From the NCBI GenBank assembly GCA_937974245.1, contig CALJKV010000022.1, positions 1 through 64,000 of the forward strand: a stretch of DNA of 64,000 nucleotides, given 5' to 3'. This DNA comes from an uncultured Chloroflexota bacterium. GTDB taxonomy: Bacteria; Chloroflexota; Anaerolineae; Aggregatilineales; Phototrophicaceae. The notes under the pieces were generated by a model. It saw nothing but the letters and a program-made list of their open reading frames with translations. It did not search any database and had not been told where the DNA came from. Positions 33,416 to 42,710 of this stretch are shown here, piece after piece. Position 1 is the stretch's first letter, and each line of letters opens with the position of its first letter. The translations under genes were made by a program, and so were the position numbers.

Positions 33416-34501
33416 TTAACCGCCAGAGCTATTGGTAGCGTCTGGCGTCGGTTCCGACGTTGGCACGGCAGGCGGGACGAAATCCGGGTTTGCCTCAGCC
33501 AAACTGCTGAAATCGAACAGGAACGGGCTGTTGGCCGGTACCAGTGCGATGTTCACGTTGTCGCTCAGATTCTGCACATACAGGTACTGGATCAGGCTGG
33601 GGTTGGCGGCGATCTGCTCGCTCACCAGCCGGAGGGCTTCGGCTTCGGCCTGGGCACGCAGAACAATGGACTGCGCATCACCTTCGGCGCGAGCAATCGC
33701 GGCATCGCGTTCACCATCGGCCTGGGCGCGAAGCTGGTTGGCTTCGTTCTCACGCTGGACGACACGAAGTTGGGCCTGCTGCGCTTCCTGGTCGGCAATC
33801 TGTTTCTGCTCAATCGCTTGGCGGAACAAATCCGAGAAGGTGATGTCACGCACGAGCAGATCCGTTAGGTGCAGACCTTCAGCCTCAAAGCGTTCGCCAA
33901 TCCGAGTTTGCATTTCATTTTCCATGTCGGTGCGTTTTTCGCCATAGATATCCTCAGCGCGATATCCCGAAACTACATCCCGAATGAGACCACGTACGGT
34001 GGGCCGCACGAAGTTTTCCTGGTAGCCGGTCTGCCACCGCTGGTGTAGTTCATTTACCTTGTCCGGGTTCACGTTGTACAGCACCGTAATATCCAGTGCG
34101 ACTTCCTGACCATCTACTGTTCGGCTTTGCACCGCATCATTGCCACGCAGTGCCCCTTCAGTTTCACTTCCGGACATGGTGTATTGTTGCTGATTAATCG
34201 GATAGATATAGTAAATCTGGACAACCGGAATAACCACCGATGTGCCCGCCCGGCGCGGTGCTTCAAACTGCCCGGACAGTGTGTTGACGATCACACCGAC
34301 CTGAGTTGGTTCAATAATCAGGATGCCCTGGCTAATTATGCCGAACAGCAGCCCGATGACCAGCCCAACTACAGCCAGCAAGGCACCACTGCGTGCATTT
34401 CGTCCCTGGGAAACGGATGTAACTGCGATAGCTATACCGGCGAGGAAAAGCACACCACCGACTAACGCCAATGTGCCTAAAATTCCACTTACACCACCCA
34501 T
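33416..34501 (-). CDS. SPFH/band-7 (prohibitin-like) membrane protein
   Basis: 361 residues from ATG 34501 with AAAGGAGA about seven bases upstream. Two N-terminal membrane segments (about residues 7-28 and 40-58) are followed by the SPFH domain (about 62-260), with QVGVIVN near its start, the FRQAIEQKQIADQEAQQAQ coiled coil and a repeated ARAEGDAQ/ AQAEAEAL region. The C-terminal tail is Pro/Thr-rich and disordered. Prohibitin-like proteins organise membrane domains and regulate FtsH-type proteases. No protease gene is adjacent. Divergent from the kinase-like gene. Confidence 0.85.
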   Translation of the reverse strand: MGGVSGILGTLALVGGVLFLAGIAIAVTSVSQGRNARSGALLAVVGLVIGLLFGIISQGILIIEPTQVGVIVNTLSGQFEAPRRAGTSVVIPVVQIYYIYPINQQQYTMSGSETEGALRGNDAVQSRTVDGQEVALDITVLYNVNPDKVNELHQRWQTGYQENFVRPTVRGLIRDVVSGYRAEDIYGEKRTDMENEMQTRIGERFEAEGLHLTDLLVRDITFSDLFRQAIEQKQIADQEAQQAQLRVVQRENEANQLRAQADGERDAAIARAEGDAQSIVLRAQAEAEALRLVSEQIAANPSLIQYLYVQNLSDNVNIALVPANSPFLFDFSSLAEANPDFVPPAVPTSEPTPDATNSSGG

Positions 34502-34825
34502 CAATGACTCTCCTTTGTACGAACTATGATGCTCGTTTATAGACCGTTAGAGGAATATTTCAACCAGATTATAACACGTCTGCGTCATTTACCAGCATAA
34601 TTTGCCGGATTGGTGGAGTGATGAGACAGACGGTCAGCAACATCTCATGTGAATCTGCCTTCTGGGTGAAACCACCTCAACTCCCGATAGCATCTGTTTT
34701 ACCCAATTGGGTATACGCAAAATTCTGCCCAAAAGTTGCATAGTACCGTCTCTATCCGATCAAACCTTGCGGCGTTGTCTCCGGCTAGTACAATTAGAAG
34801 CATATCGCCCTGCCAGGAGACCCAC
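34502..34825. other. Divergent intergenic region with promoters (324 bp)
   Basis: Between the SPFH gene and the kinase-like gene. It holds the candidate promoter at 34767-34794 for the rightward gene; the leftward promoter was not recognised. No open frame longer than about 30 codons with a ribosome site, and no RNA gene, was seen. Confidence 0.5.
34767..34794 (+). promoter_or_regulatory. Promoter for the kinase-like gene
   Basis: TTGCGG (34767-34772) and TACAAT (34789-34794) spaced by 16 bases, 32 bases upstream of ATG 34826. Confidence 0.45.
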
Positions 34826-37800
34826 ATGGCCGACAGCCTGTTCGATAACCGCTACCGCTATGATTACATCTACCCGCGTGGTCGCTCTGGTGAGACGCTC
34901 CGCGCTGTAGATACCTACGATAATGATCGTCCCGTGGTCGTCAAGCGACCCGCCCCTAATGATGCCCCGCCGATTCGTGCCGGGCAGGAAGTCAGTATCC
35001 TCAATGAGCGTAAAGCGTTGCAGCGTCTGGAAGGCCACCCAATCATCACGGGGCTGTTAGGTAGTGGTCAGTTCGTGGTAGGTGGAATCGCCCACCAGTA
35101 TATTGTGATGGAACGCGGCCAGGGCGTGTTGGTAGATGAGCTGGTACGGGATTTGGCCGCTAAGGGAGAGCGGCTGCCTGAATTGGAGATGCTGGTCATC
35201 CTGGATGGACTGCTCGAATTGCTCCAAACGGCGCATGAGCGCGATGTGGTCTACAACGATGTGGATGCCAAACATCTTTTTTGGGATCGTGACGGTTACC
35301 GGCTCAAAGTGATTGACTGGGGGAATGCCGTCTTCCTGGAAGGTGATGAAACCACGCCTCAGGGTATCAGTCGGCAGAGCGATATTTTCCAGGCCGGTCA
35401 GTTGCTCTATTACATCATCAGCGGTGGGGGACGGGCTGATCTGCCGCGTGACGCTGGCGAAGATTTCCTGATAAACCTGGGACATGATGCCGAGCGGGTC
35501 TCGCCACGTTTGCACCAGATTATGAGCAAGGCCGCGCATCCCAACACCCGGTTGCGTTATCCTTCTATCACTCGGCTGCGGAAAGACCTGGATGAGTATC
35601 GCGGGCCGCTGGAACGTGAGCGTAACAGTATCCTGGGGCGTATGACCGAACGACTGCGCCATAGCCGCAGCAAAGATGAACTTCAGGTCATGTTAGAAAC
35701 ACTCGAACCTGCCCTGACGATGGACCCCGGATTCCCACAGTCCCGGCAGACCTACCGCGAGATTCTGGCCCGGCTGCGCGATCTGGAAGTTGCCGCCGAC
35801 CTGGACGCTGTCCGCATCTACCTGGAAAGCGGGAGTTGGGAGCGTGCAGCCCGGTTGCTCGGCAATCTTCGCGCTCGTGCCAGAGGGGAGCAGGCTGGCA
35901 TGGTGAATATGCTGCGCGAGTGGGCGGAGACGATGCAAACCGCAGGACTTGCGCCTACACCCTCGGCTATTCTGGAAGCGGTCACACTGATTTTCGATGA
36001 TTACCCGGTACGTGCTGCCGACATGCTGCTCACCCATGTAGACGATGAAGCCGCGTATCCGGTGCAGCTTCTGTTGGCGGAGCGAATCTCGGCCTATGTG
36101 CCGGATGTTCTGCTGCTGCGCCCCAACCTCTACCGGGTTGAGACGACGCTGGCACACCTGGCAGCTGAAGGAGGCAACACCACTGAACCGCGTGCCTTAT
36201 TGACGGCTATTCACCAGGTTCTCAACGCATTGGCCGGCATGAGTCCGGCTAATCTGGTTGATTTGCGGGACGGATTCCGCACTGTGGTGGATGAAATTAC
36301 CGCGCTGGGGGCGTTGCTGGATGGTCTTTCAGGGGAAGGGATCGCGCAAGACCGACTGCCCATGGCCGCGCTGGATCGTGCCTTGAATGCGGCTATGATT
36401 CTGGCCGACAATATGCACGTGATTGGCCGGCAGGCTACCGCCAGCCCCCGTGATGCTCTGGCGGCGCTGGATGCGAGCCGGACGATAGACCCATCCAATC
36501 CTGCCTGGGACACGGTGGGGCGGTTGTTGGATGGCCTTTATGAACTCTTGGGCAGTTACCAGACCTATGTTCCGGCGGCGGATGGCTCTGACCTCGCCGG
36601 TTGGCTGCGCGATTCTCATGAAGACCTGGCCCCCTTTGCTGGACGTTTGTTTGATGAAATGCTCCTCGGTATGGTGCGCGGGCTGGAAGCGGCTGCCGAA
36701 GCCTGGGGGAACTACGCTGAAAGCACGATTCTGGGCAATCGCTTGGGGACCATTACGGCGCTCAACGATGCGGCGGATGCGATAGGCACAGTCAGTCCGA
36801 CATTAGCCGGATGGCTCAACCAGCTTCGCGCCATTATCAGCAGTGCACACTATATCGAAAGGCACACTCTGTATGGCGGGTTAGGACGCTTGCTGGCGGA
36901 TGGCTGGGAGGCCTTCGACAAAGGTCGTCTGCCGGATGCCGAGCGGCTGGGGAATCAGGCCGTAGATATTGCCAAAACCGATACTGAGAAGCTGGCAGCT
37001 TCTCGTCTAGCTCGCCTCGCTGAACTCACCCGCAACTGGCTTGAACGCAGCGGGGCGGCCAACCGTAAAGGCGTGAAAACGGCGCTCAGTACCGTCGAGA
37101 CGCTGTATACTGTCGAGGAAAGTGCCATTCGTGAAGCCTTCACCGCACAGATGCCGAGTAAAGAAACATACCTCAAGGCGATGGGCAAAGGGCTGGTTGA
37201 ACTTTATAACCGGAGCAGTACCGCCGGACTGCGAATTCTGTTCGCCAACTATATTTTCCTGGGCGCGCTGGATGCTCATGGTGGCGTGTTAGAGGATGCT
37301 GGGTTCTGGCTTGAGGCGGCAGTCAAAACGCTGGGCGAGTACGGAGAACGTCATCCGCTCACTCGCGCCCTGGCGGAATTTACCGAGCGCCGGCGGGATT
37401 TGAATGCGGCGGCGGCCCTCTTGAATCAGGTCAACGGCGGTTTCGCCTTGGCGACTCTCGATAGTACGCGCCGCAAGCTGGAAGATAACCCCCAGGCACG
37501 GACTCTGGCCGCCGGAATCCACAGCCTGCGCGAGTTAGAGGCCAGTGTGCGCGATTGGTCGGACGGTGAGTTTCGTTCCGCCGGAATCAAGCTGGACAAT
37601 GCCATTAAGAATGTTGGTGAGGTGGAGCAGGCAGGGGCGATTACCCTGACCGGCTATCGTAGTTGGTTGATGGAACTGAGCGCAGCATCGGCGGAACTGC
37701 ACAATCTTTCACGCATGATGCACCAGGCGATTGATCAACGTCCGAATGACCCGCCAGAGATCATCGTGTCGGCACACCACCGTATGGTGGAAGTCACCAC

Positions 37801-39199
37801 CCGGTTACTCGGTGAAGCCTACGCCGCCACTCCGCGTGCGTGGCGCGATACCTATCGCTCATTTGTAGAAGTCTATACCGATTATTCCGTGCGTCGCAGC
37901 GAACGGCTGAACCGCTTTAATCAACTGTTCCGTGCTATGTTCATTGATCGCCATCCGGCCTATCCCCTGTACCGCCACTGGAACCAGGTGACGGAAGATT
38001 CGCCGGAATTCCCGGCACCACCCACTGATGAACCCACACCCCGCATAGCCGAGGGGGATGACATCGCCACTAGTGAATATCGCGGCTCACGCTATGCCGA
38101 CCCGCAGCCAGAAGGCAGCACGGCGGTGCGGCTGCCACGCCTGTCACGACGGGTTATTCTGGCGGGTGGTGCTGCGCTGTTCGTCTTAGTTGTCCTGTTG
38201 ATACTGGATGGTCTGTTAGGTAATCAAGGTGCAGGTGTGTCGACCATTGCTGTGACCATTACCGATACTCCTACTTATGATCCTTCAGGGACGATGGTGG
38301 CCCTGCTCGCCCTGAGCGCAACGGATGCGCAAACACTGACTCCCACGGGTACAACTGACCCGGCGCAGGAGACGCCTACCCTGCCGTCCCCGCCCATTGA
38401 ATTTGCGACACCAACTATCCGACCTACGCTCGTGAGTGTGGATGGGTCGCCGCAACCCACTGATACCCCCACCGATACGAATACGCCTACTGATACCGCC
38501 ACATCAACGCCGACGGATACACCGACTATCACACCGACACCGACCAGTACTGCCACGCCGCCCAGCACGGCGACCGTGACTCTGCCGCCGGAAGGGCTGC
38601 AAGGGGCACAGGACTTGTTGGCGCTTTTCAACCGGCTACCAATGTTTCCCTGGAGCAGTGAGGAATTTTCATTAGTGCAGGCGATTGACACTTCTTATTG
38701 GCGTCTGGGGTCGAGTCCGGGTAGCGAGGGAGATGAGGTGGTAATTACGTTGCCTGCTGACCTGCTCGAAACGTACTTTGGTAACAATGCGGCCAGTCGG
38801 ATTCGCCGGATGGAAATTGAACTCACGTTGACGAGCCATCTTCCGGCGCTGCTCGAAGCCAATCAGGTCTACTTTGGGGCGCTCCTGCAAGACGCGGCTA
38901 ACCCGAGCCGGACCGCTGGGGTGAATATCCAACTGGTTCAGCCTGGAATCATTAACATCGGCCACCGTATCGGAGCTGAAACCACGACAATCAGCCAACG
39001 TTCAGTCAGTATTCCTGGGGGACGCATTCGCCTGGAACGGGATCCATCTAACGGCAGTATCACGGTATTCTATAATGGTGAACAGATCGGTGCGGCTATT
39101 CCCTTCACCGGGACCAACACGACTGTCCTGCCCGTTCTCTATGCGCGGGGCGGGGGCGTCATCGTAAGCGTTACGAGTTGGTCGGTGACGGTACGTTAG
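34826..39199 (+). CDS. Giant kinase-like (possible pseudokinase) membrane protein
   Basis: 1457 residues from ATG 34826, with AGGAGA about six bases upstream. The N-terminal 270 residues have a protein-kinase fold: Lys40 in VVVKRP, a catalytic-loop segment YNDVDAKHLFW where His-Arg-Asp has become Tyr143-Asn144-Asp145, the usual Lys is Asp147 and the usual Asn is His150, and an IDWG metal motif (Asp164). Activity is therefore doubtful. A helical scaffold (about 290-1090), one membrane helix (about 1110-1131), a Thr/Pro-rich extracellular linker (about 1212-1252) and a 200-residue C-terminal beta-rich domain follow. The arrangement resembles Ser/Thr receptor kinases. Its stop is one base from that of the convergent histidine kinase. 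Confidence 0.75.
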   Translation: MADSLFDNRYRYDYIYPRGRSGETLRAVDTYDNDRPVVVKRPAPNDAPPIRAGQEVSILNERKALQRLEGHPIITGLLGSGQFVVGGIAHQYIVMERGQGVLVDELVRDLAAKGERLPELEMLVILDGLLELLQTAHERDVVYNDVDAKHLFWDRDGYRLKVIDWGNAVFLEGDETTPQGISRQSDIFQAGQLLYYIISGGGRADLPRDAGEDFLINLGHDAERVSPRLHQIMSKAAHPNTRLRYPSITRLRKDLDEYRGPLERERNSILGRMTERLRHSRSKDELQVMLETLEPALTMDPGFPQSRQTYREILARLRDLEVAADLDAVRIYLESGSWERAARLLGNLRARARGEQAGMVNMLREWAETMQTAGLAPTPSAILEAVTLIFDDYPVRAADMLLTHVDDEAAYPVQLLLAERISAYVPDVLLLRPNLYRVETTLAHLAAEGGNTTEPRALLTAIHQVLNALAGMSPANLVDLRDGFRTVVDEITALGALLDGLSGEGIAQDRLPMAALDRALNAAMILADNMHVIGRQATASPRDALAALDASRTIDPSNPAWDTVGRLLDGLYELLGSYQTYVPAADGSDLAGWLRDSHEDLAPFAGRLFDEMLLGMVRGLEAAAEAWGNYAESTILGNRLGTITALNDAADAIGTVSPTLAGWLNQLRAIISSAHYIERHTLYGGLGRLLADGWEAFDKGRLPDAERLGNQAVDIAKTDTEKLAASRLARLAELTRNWLERSGAANRKGVKTALSTVETLYTVEESAIREAFTAQMPSKETYLKAMGKGLVELYNRSSTAGLRILFANYIFLGALDAHGGVLEDAGFWLEAAVKTLGEYGERHPLTRALAEFTERRRDLNAAAALLNQVNGGFALATLDSTRRKLEDNPQARTLAAGIHSLRELEASVRDWSDGEFRSAGIKLDNAIKNVGEVEQAGAITLTGYRSWLMELSAASAELHNLSRMMHQAIDQRPNDPPEIIVSAHHRMVEVTTRLLGEAYAATPRAWRDTYRSFVEVYTDYSVRRSERLNRFNQLFRAMFIDRHPAYPLYRHWNQVTEDSPEFPAPPTDEPTPRIAEGDDIATSEYRGSRYADPQPEGSTAVRLPRLSRRVILAGGAALFVLVVLLILDGLLGNQGAGVSTIAVTITDTPTYDPSGTMVALLALSATDAQTLTPTGTTDPAQETPTLPSPPIEFATPTIRPTLVSVDGSPQPTDTPTDTNTPTDTATSTPTDTPTITPTPTSTATPPSTATVTLPPEGLQGAQDLLALFNRLPMFPWSSEEFSLVQAIDTSYWRLGSSPGSEGDEVVITLPADLLETYFGNNAASRIRRMEIELTLTSHLPALLEANQVYFGALLQDAANPSRTAGVNIQLVQPGIINIGHRIGAETTTISQRSVSIPGGRIRLERDPSNGSITVFYNGEQIGAAIPFTGTNTTVLPVLYARGGGVIVSVTSWSVTVR

Positions 39200-39200
39200 G

Positions 39201-40613
39201 CTATGCCCTTGGCAGCGTGAACCAGAATGTTGAACCCTTCCCCGGTTCGGATTCAACGCCAATCTCTCCTTCGTGTGCCAGGACAATGCGCTGCGTAATG
39301 CTCAGGCCTAAACCTGTGCTTTTTTCGCCGCCAGTCGGTTGGGCGGAGAGGCGAGCAAAATCCTGGAACAATCGTTCGCGATCGGATGGGCTGATACCCG
39401 GCCCCTGATCCCGAACTTCAAAACGCCACATATCCCCGTTCAAGGTCGCCCACACCCAAATCGTGCTTTGCGGAGGAGAATACTTGATGGCGTTAGAAAT
39501 GAGGTTGTCCAGAACCTGCCGCAATCGTACCGCGTCCGCTCGGACTTCGCCTTGATTCACTGTTTCCAGTTTTACGACAGTGCCTTTTGCCGATGCCAGT
39601 TTCGAGTGCCGCTCTACAGCCTCACCCAAAAACGCGGCTGTATCTATCGCAACTGGGGCCAGTTGCAGTTTCCCGGATTCAATGTGAGACACATCCAATA
39701 AGTCATTGAGAAGATTCAACATGTAATTGATCTGCCCCTGAATATCATGTGCGATCTGGGTTCGAACATCATCCGGCAGATCGAGTTCCCCCATGAAAAA
39801 CAACTCAGTCGCCATCTGAAGGTTGCTCAAGGGATTGCGCAGGTCATGCGCTGCGATACCCAGGAAGGTGTTTTTGAGATTGTTCAGCCGTTGCAATTCC
39901 TCGTTTTGCCGCACAATTTCAGCCTGTTGGTCAAAGATTTCGGAAACCAACCGGCCTTTTTCCAGGATAATGGACAGCTGCCCGGCTACTTGCTTGAATA
40001 CGTCCACATGAGTCCGGTCATAGATGTTTGGCTCAATACTGGAGAAAAACATGAAGCCAACAGGGACACCATTGGCGATGAGTGGACAGGTCAACGATGA
40101 TCGGATTCCTTCGCTCAGAATTATGAGGGATGATTCAGATTGCGGTTTGTGTTGGGTGTAATCCCGCAAGTCATGAATGATGCGTGGTTCACCAGTTGCG
40201 ATAATCTGCTGGAGACTGCTTCCTTTGAGTGAAGCCGAATAGCCCCGACCGAGTTTGATCTCTGGTTGGTCAGATTTTGCCCAATACGCCCGCACGGATT
40301 CACTGTCGTTTTCGATGAGTGAGAAGCCAATGCGATTATAGGGGAGCAGGTTACGAAAAGCATCATAGACGTGTTCCAGAATTTCATCCAAAACCAACCC
40401 AGCGTTGATCTGGGTGGTAATCTGGCTCAACATTACATTTTCCTGGTAGCGTTTCTGGATGCTCTGGCCGAGTCGGCTCAACGCATCGCCCAACCGCCCG
40501 ATGTCATCGGCAGGCAGCACCGGGACTTCGATGCTATATACCCCTTCAACGAGATGTTCAACCGCTTCGATATACGATGGAATACGCTTATCTGAATCGG
40601 AATGCTTGCTCAT
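39201..40613 (-). CDS. GAF-domain sensor histidine kinase
   Basis: 470 residues, no membrane segment, so cytoplasmic. Residues about 15-55 resemble a HAMP-like linker; residues about 65-220 are a GAF domain (LILEHVYDAFRNLLPYNRIGFSLI and CPLIANGVPVGFMFF). His256 in IAAHDLRNPL is the phosphoacceptor; the HisKA helices follow. The HATPase domain has DNLISNAIKYS (N box), VRDQGPGIS (G1) and STGLGLSI (G2). No response regulator gene lies near it, so its output is unknown. Convergent with the kinase-like gene, stops one base apart. Confidence 0.9.
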   Translation of the reverse strand: MSKHSDSDKRIPSYIEAVEHLVEGVYSIEVPVLPADDIGRLGDALSRLGQSIQKRYQENVMLSQITTQINAGLVLDEILEHVYDAFRNLLPYNRIGFSLIENDSESVRAYWAKSDQPEIKLGRGYSASLKGSSLQQIIATGEPRIIHDLRDYTQHKPQSESSLIILSEGIRSSLTCPLIANGVPVGFMFFSSIEPNIYDRTHVDVFKQVAGQLSIILEKGRLVSEIFDQQAEIVRQNEELQRLNNLKNTFLGIAAHDLRNPLSNLQMATELFFMGELDLPDDVRTQIAHDIQGQINYMLNLLNDLLDVSHIESGKLQLAPVAIDTAAFLGEAVERHSKLASAKGTVVKLETVNQGEVRADAVRLRQVLDNLISNAIKYSPPQSTIWVWATLNGDMWRFEVRDQGPGISPSDRERLFQDFARLSAQPTGGEKSTGLGLSITQRIVLAHEGEIGVESEPGKGSTFWFTLPRA

Positions 40614-40827
40614 GGGTTTGTCTTATCTCGATATAGTGTTTGGGGTTGATCTAATTATATTGGGCAATGAACAAAAAAGTGTAAAGAGACTTTTACAAGT
40701 AACCTTGCCCTGCTGATTCGGCTGGTAAACTGCCGTTAGATATAAATTTCTGCAATCTTTATTGTACTCACGTAAATCCGTAGTAAACTATAAACAAACC
40801 ATCTCATAACTTTTACGGAGCAGACGA

Positions 40828-41172
40828 ATGTCCGAGCATACGGGCGCGAATGATCCAAAATGGCTGGAAGAGTTTGAGCAGCTAGCCAATGAACAGCTTG
40901 GGCACGACTCATCGTGTGAACACGTTCACCCCATTGTCGAACAATGGTTTAACCAACTGATGAACGAGGACCCTCCGGAATCGCGGGATTCGGTAGCTCA
41001 GGCAATGGCTTGTTTATCTACCGAGATTTTGTATACCACTCCCCAGCAATTGCGCGATATTCTGATGCAACAAATCGCCGAAGATGATCTGGCCTTATGG
41101 ATTGAACATGTGCTGCTGGTAGGTCGTGCCTTTGAAATTGCCCTCAATAATGGCAGACTGGACGACCTTTAG
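40828..41172 (+). CDS. Hypothetical soluble protein, 114 residues
   Basis: Start at ATG 40828 with ACGGAG eight bases upstream. Acidic and helical, with an N-terminal His/Cys cluster (HDSSCEHVHP). No family recognised. Divergent from the histidine kinase; a hairpin follows its stop. Confidence 0.55.
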   Translation: MSEHTGANDPKWLEEFEQLANEQLGHDSSCEHVHPIVEQWFNQLMNEDPPESRDSVAQAMACLSTEILYTTPQQLRDILMQQIAEDDLALWIEHVLLVGRAFEIALNNGRLDDL

Positions 41173-41202
41173 CGAATGAATGACGGGGCCCATTGATATA
41201 GT

Positions 41203-41229
41203 ATCCGTGACAAACCTCAGATCACGGAT
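41203..41229. terminator. Hairpin between convergent genes
   Basis: ATCCGTGA (41203-41210) and TCACGGAT (41222-41229) pair perfectly with an 11-base loop. No T tract follows on the plus strand, so its terminator role is weak. Confidence 0.35.
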
Positions 41230-41327
41230 CAAAGGGCGCGATATATTGCGTCCTGGGTACGGCCGGTTTGCCTGCCGTGTCCCTGATATGCAATTGTGCC
41301 TATCAGCATATTCTCTATTCCGCATAT

Positions 41328-41804
41328 TCAGCGCAGCACTTCACCGGAAACAATCGTGCGCGATCTGCTGATGTAGTACACCCGATAGCTGTGCCCCCGG
41401 GTAAAACCATGACCAATCTCCCGTGAAACTGGAAAGCGAAATCTGCCGATGACCAGGTAGTAGGGAGACCAGAAGGGCAGCGGCAACCGTTCTTGCAGTG
41501 TCACGCGGCCATCAACTGCACGCACGCCGTTCGCTAGATCCGCCTGGAATGATAGCCAGATCAGCGCCGCTACTGCTGCCATCATTACACCGGCAAACCA
41601 GATGACGACCATTGACTGGAACATCAGTCCACCAATCCCCAAGACTGCCACCACCAATCCCCAACCACGTACAGATGATACGACCTGGCGTAATAGGATC
41701 TCTCGTTGGTTGGGGCTCAGGCGACCACGCTGGTTGTCAGCTAAGTCAGCGGCGGTGAAATTCAAGGCAGATATCAAAAGCATATAGGGGTTTGGACGCA
41801 TCAT
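41328..41804 (-). CDS. Small membrane protein, unknown
   Basis: 158 residues, started at ATG 41804 (AAGGG about eight bases upstream). Two or three hydrophobic helices lie near the middle (GLVVAVLGIGGLMFQSMVVI, WFAGVMMAAVAALIWL), followed by a soluble C-terminus of about 70 residues with Tyr/Arg-rich strands (VYYISRSRTIVSGEVL). This resembles small membrane proteins with a cytosolic beta domain, but no family name is certain. Confidence 0.6.
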   Translation of the reverse strand: MMRPNPYMLLISALNFTAADLADNQRGRLSPNQREILLRQVVSSVRGWGLVVAVLGIGGLMFQSMVVIWFAGVMMAAVAALIWLSFQADLANGVRAVDGRVTLQERLPLPFWSPYYLVIGRFRFPVSREIGHGFTRGHSYRVYYISRSRTIVSGEVLR

Positions 41805-41986
41805 GATAGTACCCTTTGGAGTGGAATCGGCACGCCGGACTCTGCATTCGACATATTTGTCACGTTGTGCAGCACACCAGGCTCAATACACGAAAAGGAT
41901 TATTCTAAAGAAATATCGCGCGGGTGAATCAATCAGCGGCACCACTGGAGTAAATGTTCATTTACCATTCTACGGCAGAATAATAG

Positions 41987-42017
41987 CAGGATTCCCCCAG
42001 ACAATGGGGGAATCCTG
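41987..42017 (-). terminator. Strong hairpin terminator of the winged-helix regulator gene
   Basis: CAGGATTCCCCCA (41987-41999) and TGGGGGAATCCTG (42005-42017) form a perfect 13-bp stem with a five-base loop, 14 bases after the stop at 42031. The T tract is weak. Confidence 0.55.
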
Positions 42018-42030
42018 GCACGAAAAATGC

Positions 42031-42672
42031 TTATGTATCCTCGCGCGGGGTATGGCGGGAAACATTGGGGTAGAATGCAAGCAGAAATCCGAAAGACGGC
42101 TTGCTCGCATCAAATTCATCGCCATTGTCAAATTCATCCAGCAGCGCCTTGAGCCGCCGGTGAAATTCGATGGCTTCTGCTTCAGTCAGGTTCATGCCGC
42201 CGCGCCAGAGCATAAGAGAATGCGGGGTAGGTGAGTCAGGTTCTTCAGGAGTGGTCAGGTCAATCATCCCGACCTGAATGCTTTTCTGGATGTCGTCGCG
42301 GGTTTCTTCAAAAATACCCATCAACACCATGTTGAGGTTCTCTTGCCCGCCTGGCGAGTCGGGCGAAAGTAAATCGCGGCTGACCCGAAAGCTCATCGCC
42401 GCCGCCCGGTACTGTTTTTCGATGATACCGGAGACCACACGGGTATCAACTACCTGAATCAGCGCCCGTTCCTCAAGCTGTTTGATGTGATAGTACAGTT
42501 TCGTTGGCGGCAGTTCCAGTTGTGCCGCGATTTGTTTTACTGTGCATGGGGTAAACGCCAGCAGCTTAACGATTTGAAGGCGCAGCGGATCGGCCAGGAT
42601 CTTGAGTGTCTCCAGATCATCTACCATCATTTCGGAAGCTGGTTTGAATGGGGTGGTCTGCGTACTGTTCAT
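42031..42672 (-). CDS. Winged-helix (ArsR/HTH_20-like) transcription regulator
   Basis: 213 residues. The N-terminal winged helix has LKILADPLRLQIVKLLAFTPCTVKQIAAQLELPPTKLYYHIKQLEERAL, a typical ArsR/DeoR-like helix-turn-helix, without the Cys of metal sensors. The C-terminal half (about 95-213) has a helical region that could bind ligand or dimerise. It follows the VOC gene by 38 bp on the same strand, so it may regulate the hydrolase-VOC pair. Confidence 0.8.
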   Translation of the reverse strand: MNSTQTTPFKPASEMMVDDLETLKILADPLRLQIVKLLAFTPCTVKQIAAQLELPPTKLYYHIKQLEERALIQVVDTRVVSGIIEKQYRAAAMSFRVSRDLLSPDSPGGQENLNMVLMGIFEETRDDIQKSIQVGMIDLTTPEEPDSPTPHSLMLWRGGMNLTEAEAIEFHRRLKALLDEFDNGDEFDASKPSFGFLLAFYPNVSRHTPREDT

Positions 42673-42710
42673 GATTCAAGTGTAGCCAAAGTGAAACAAA
42701 TTGACCACTG

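Noticed and set aside
38275..38691. Minus-strand open frame of Val/Gly repeats
   Set aside because: It is antisense to the Thr/Pro-rich linker of the kinase-like gene, so its repeats are a shadow of that low-complexity region.
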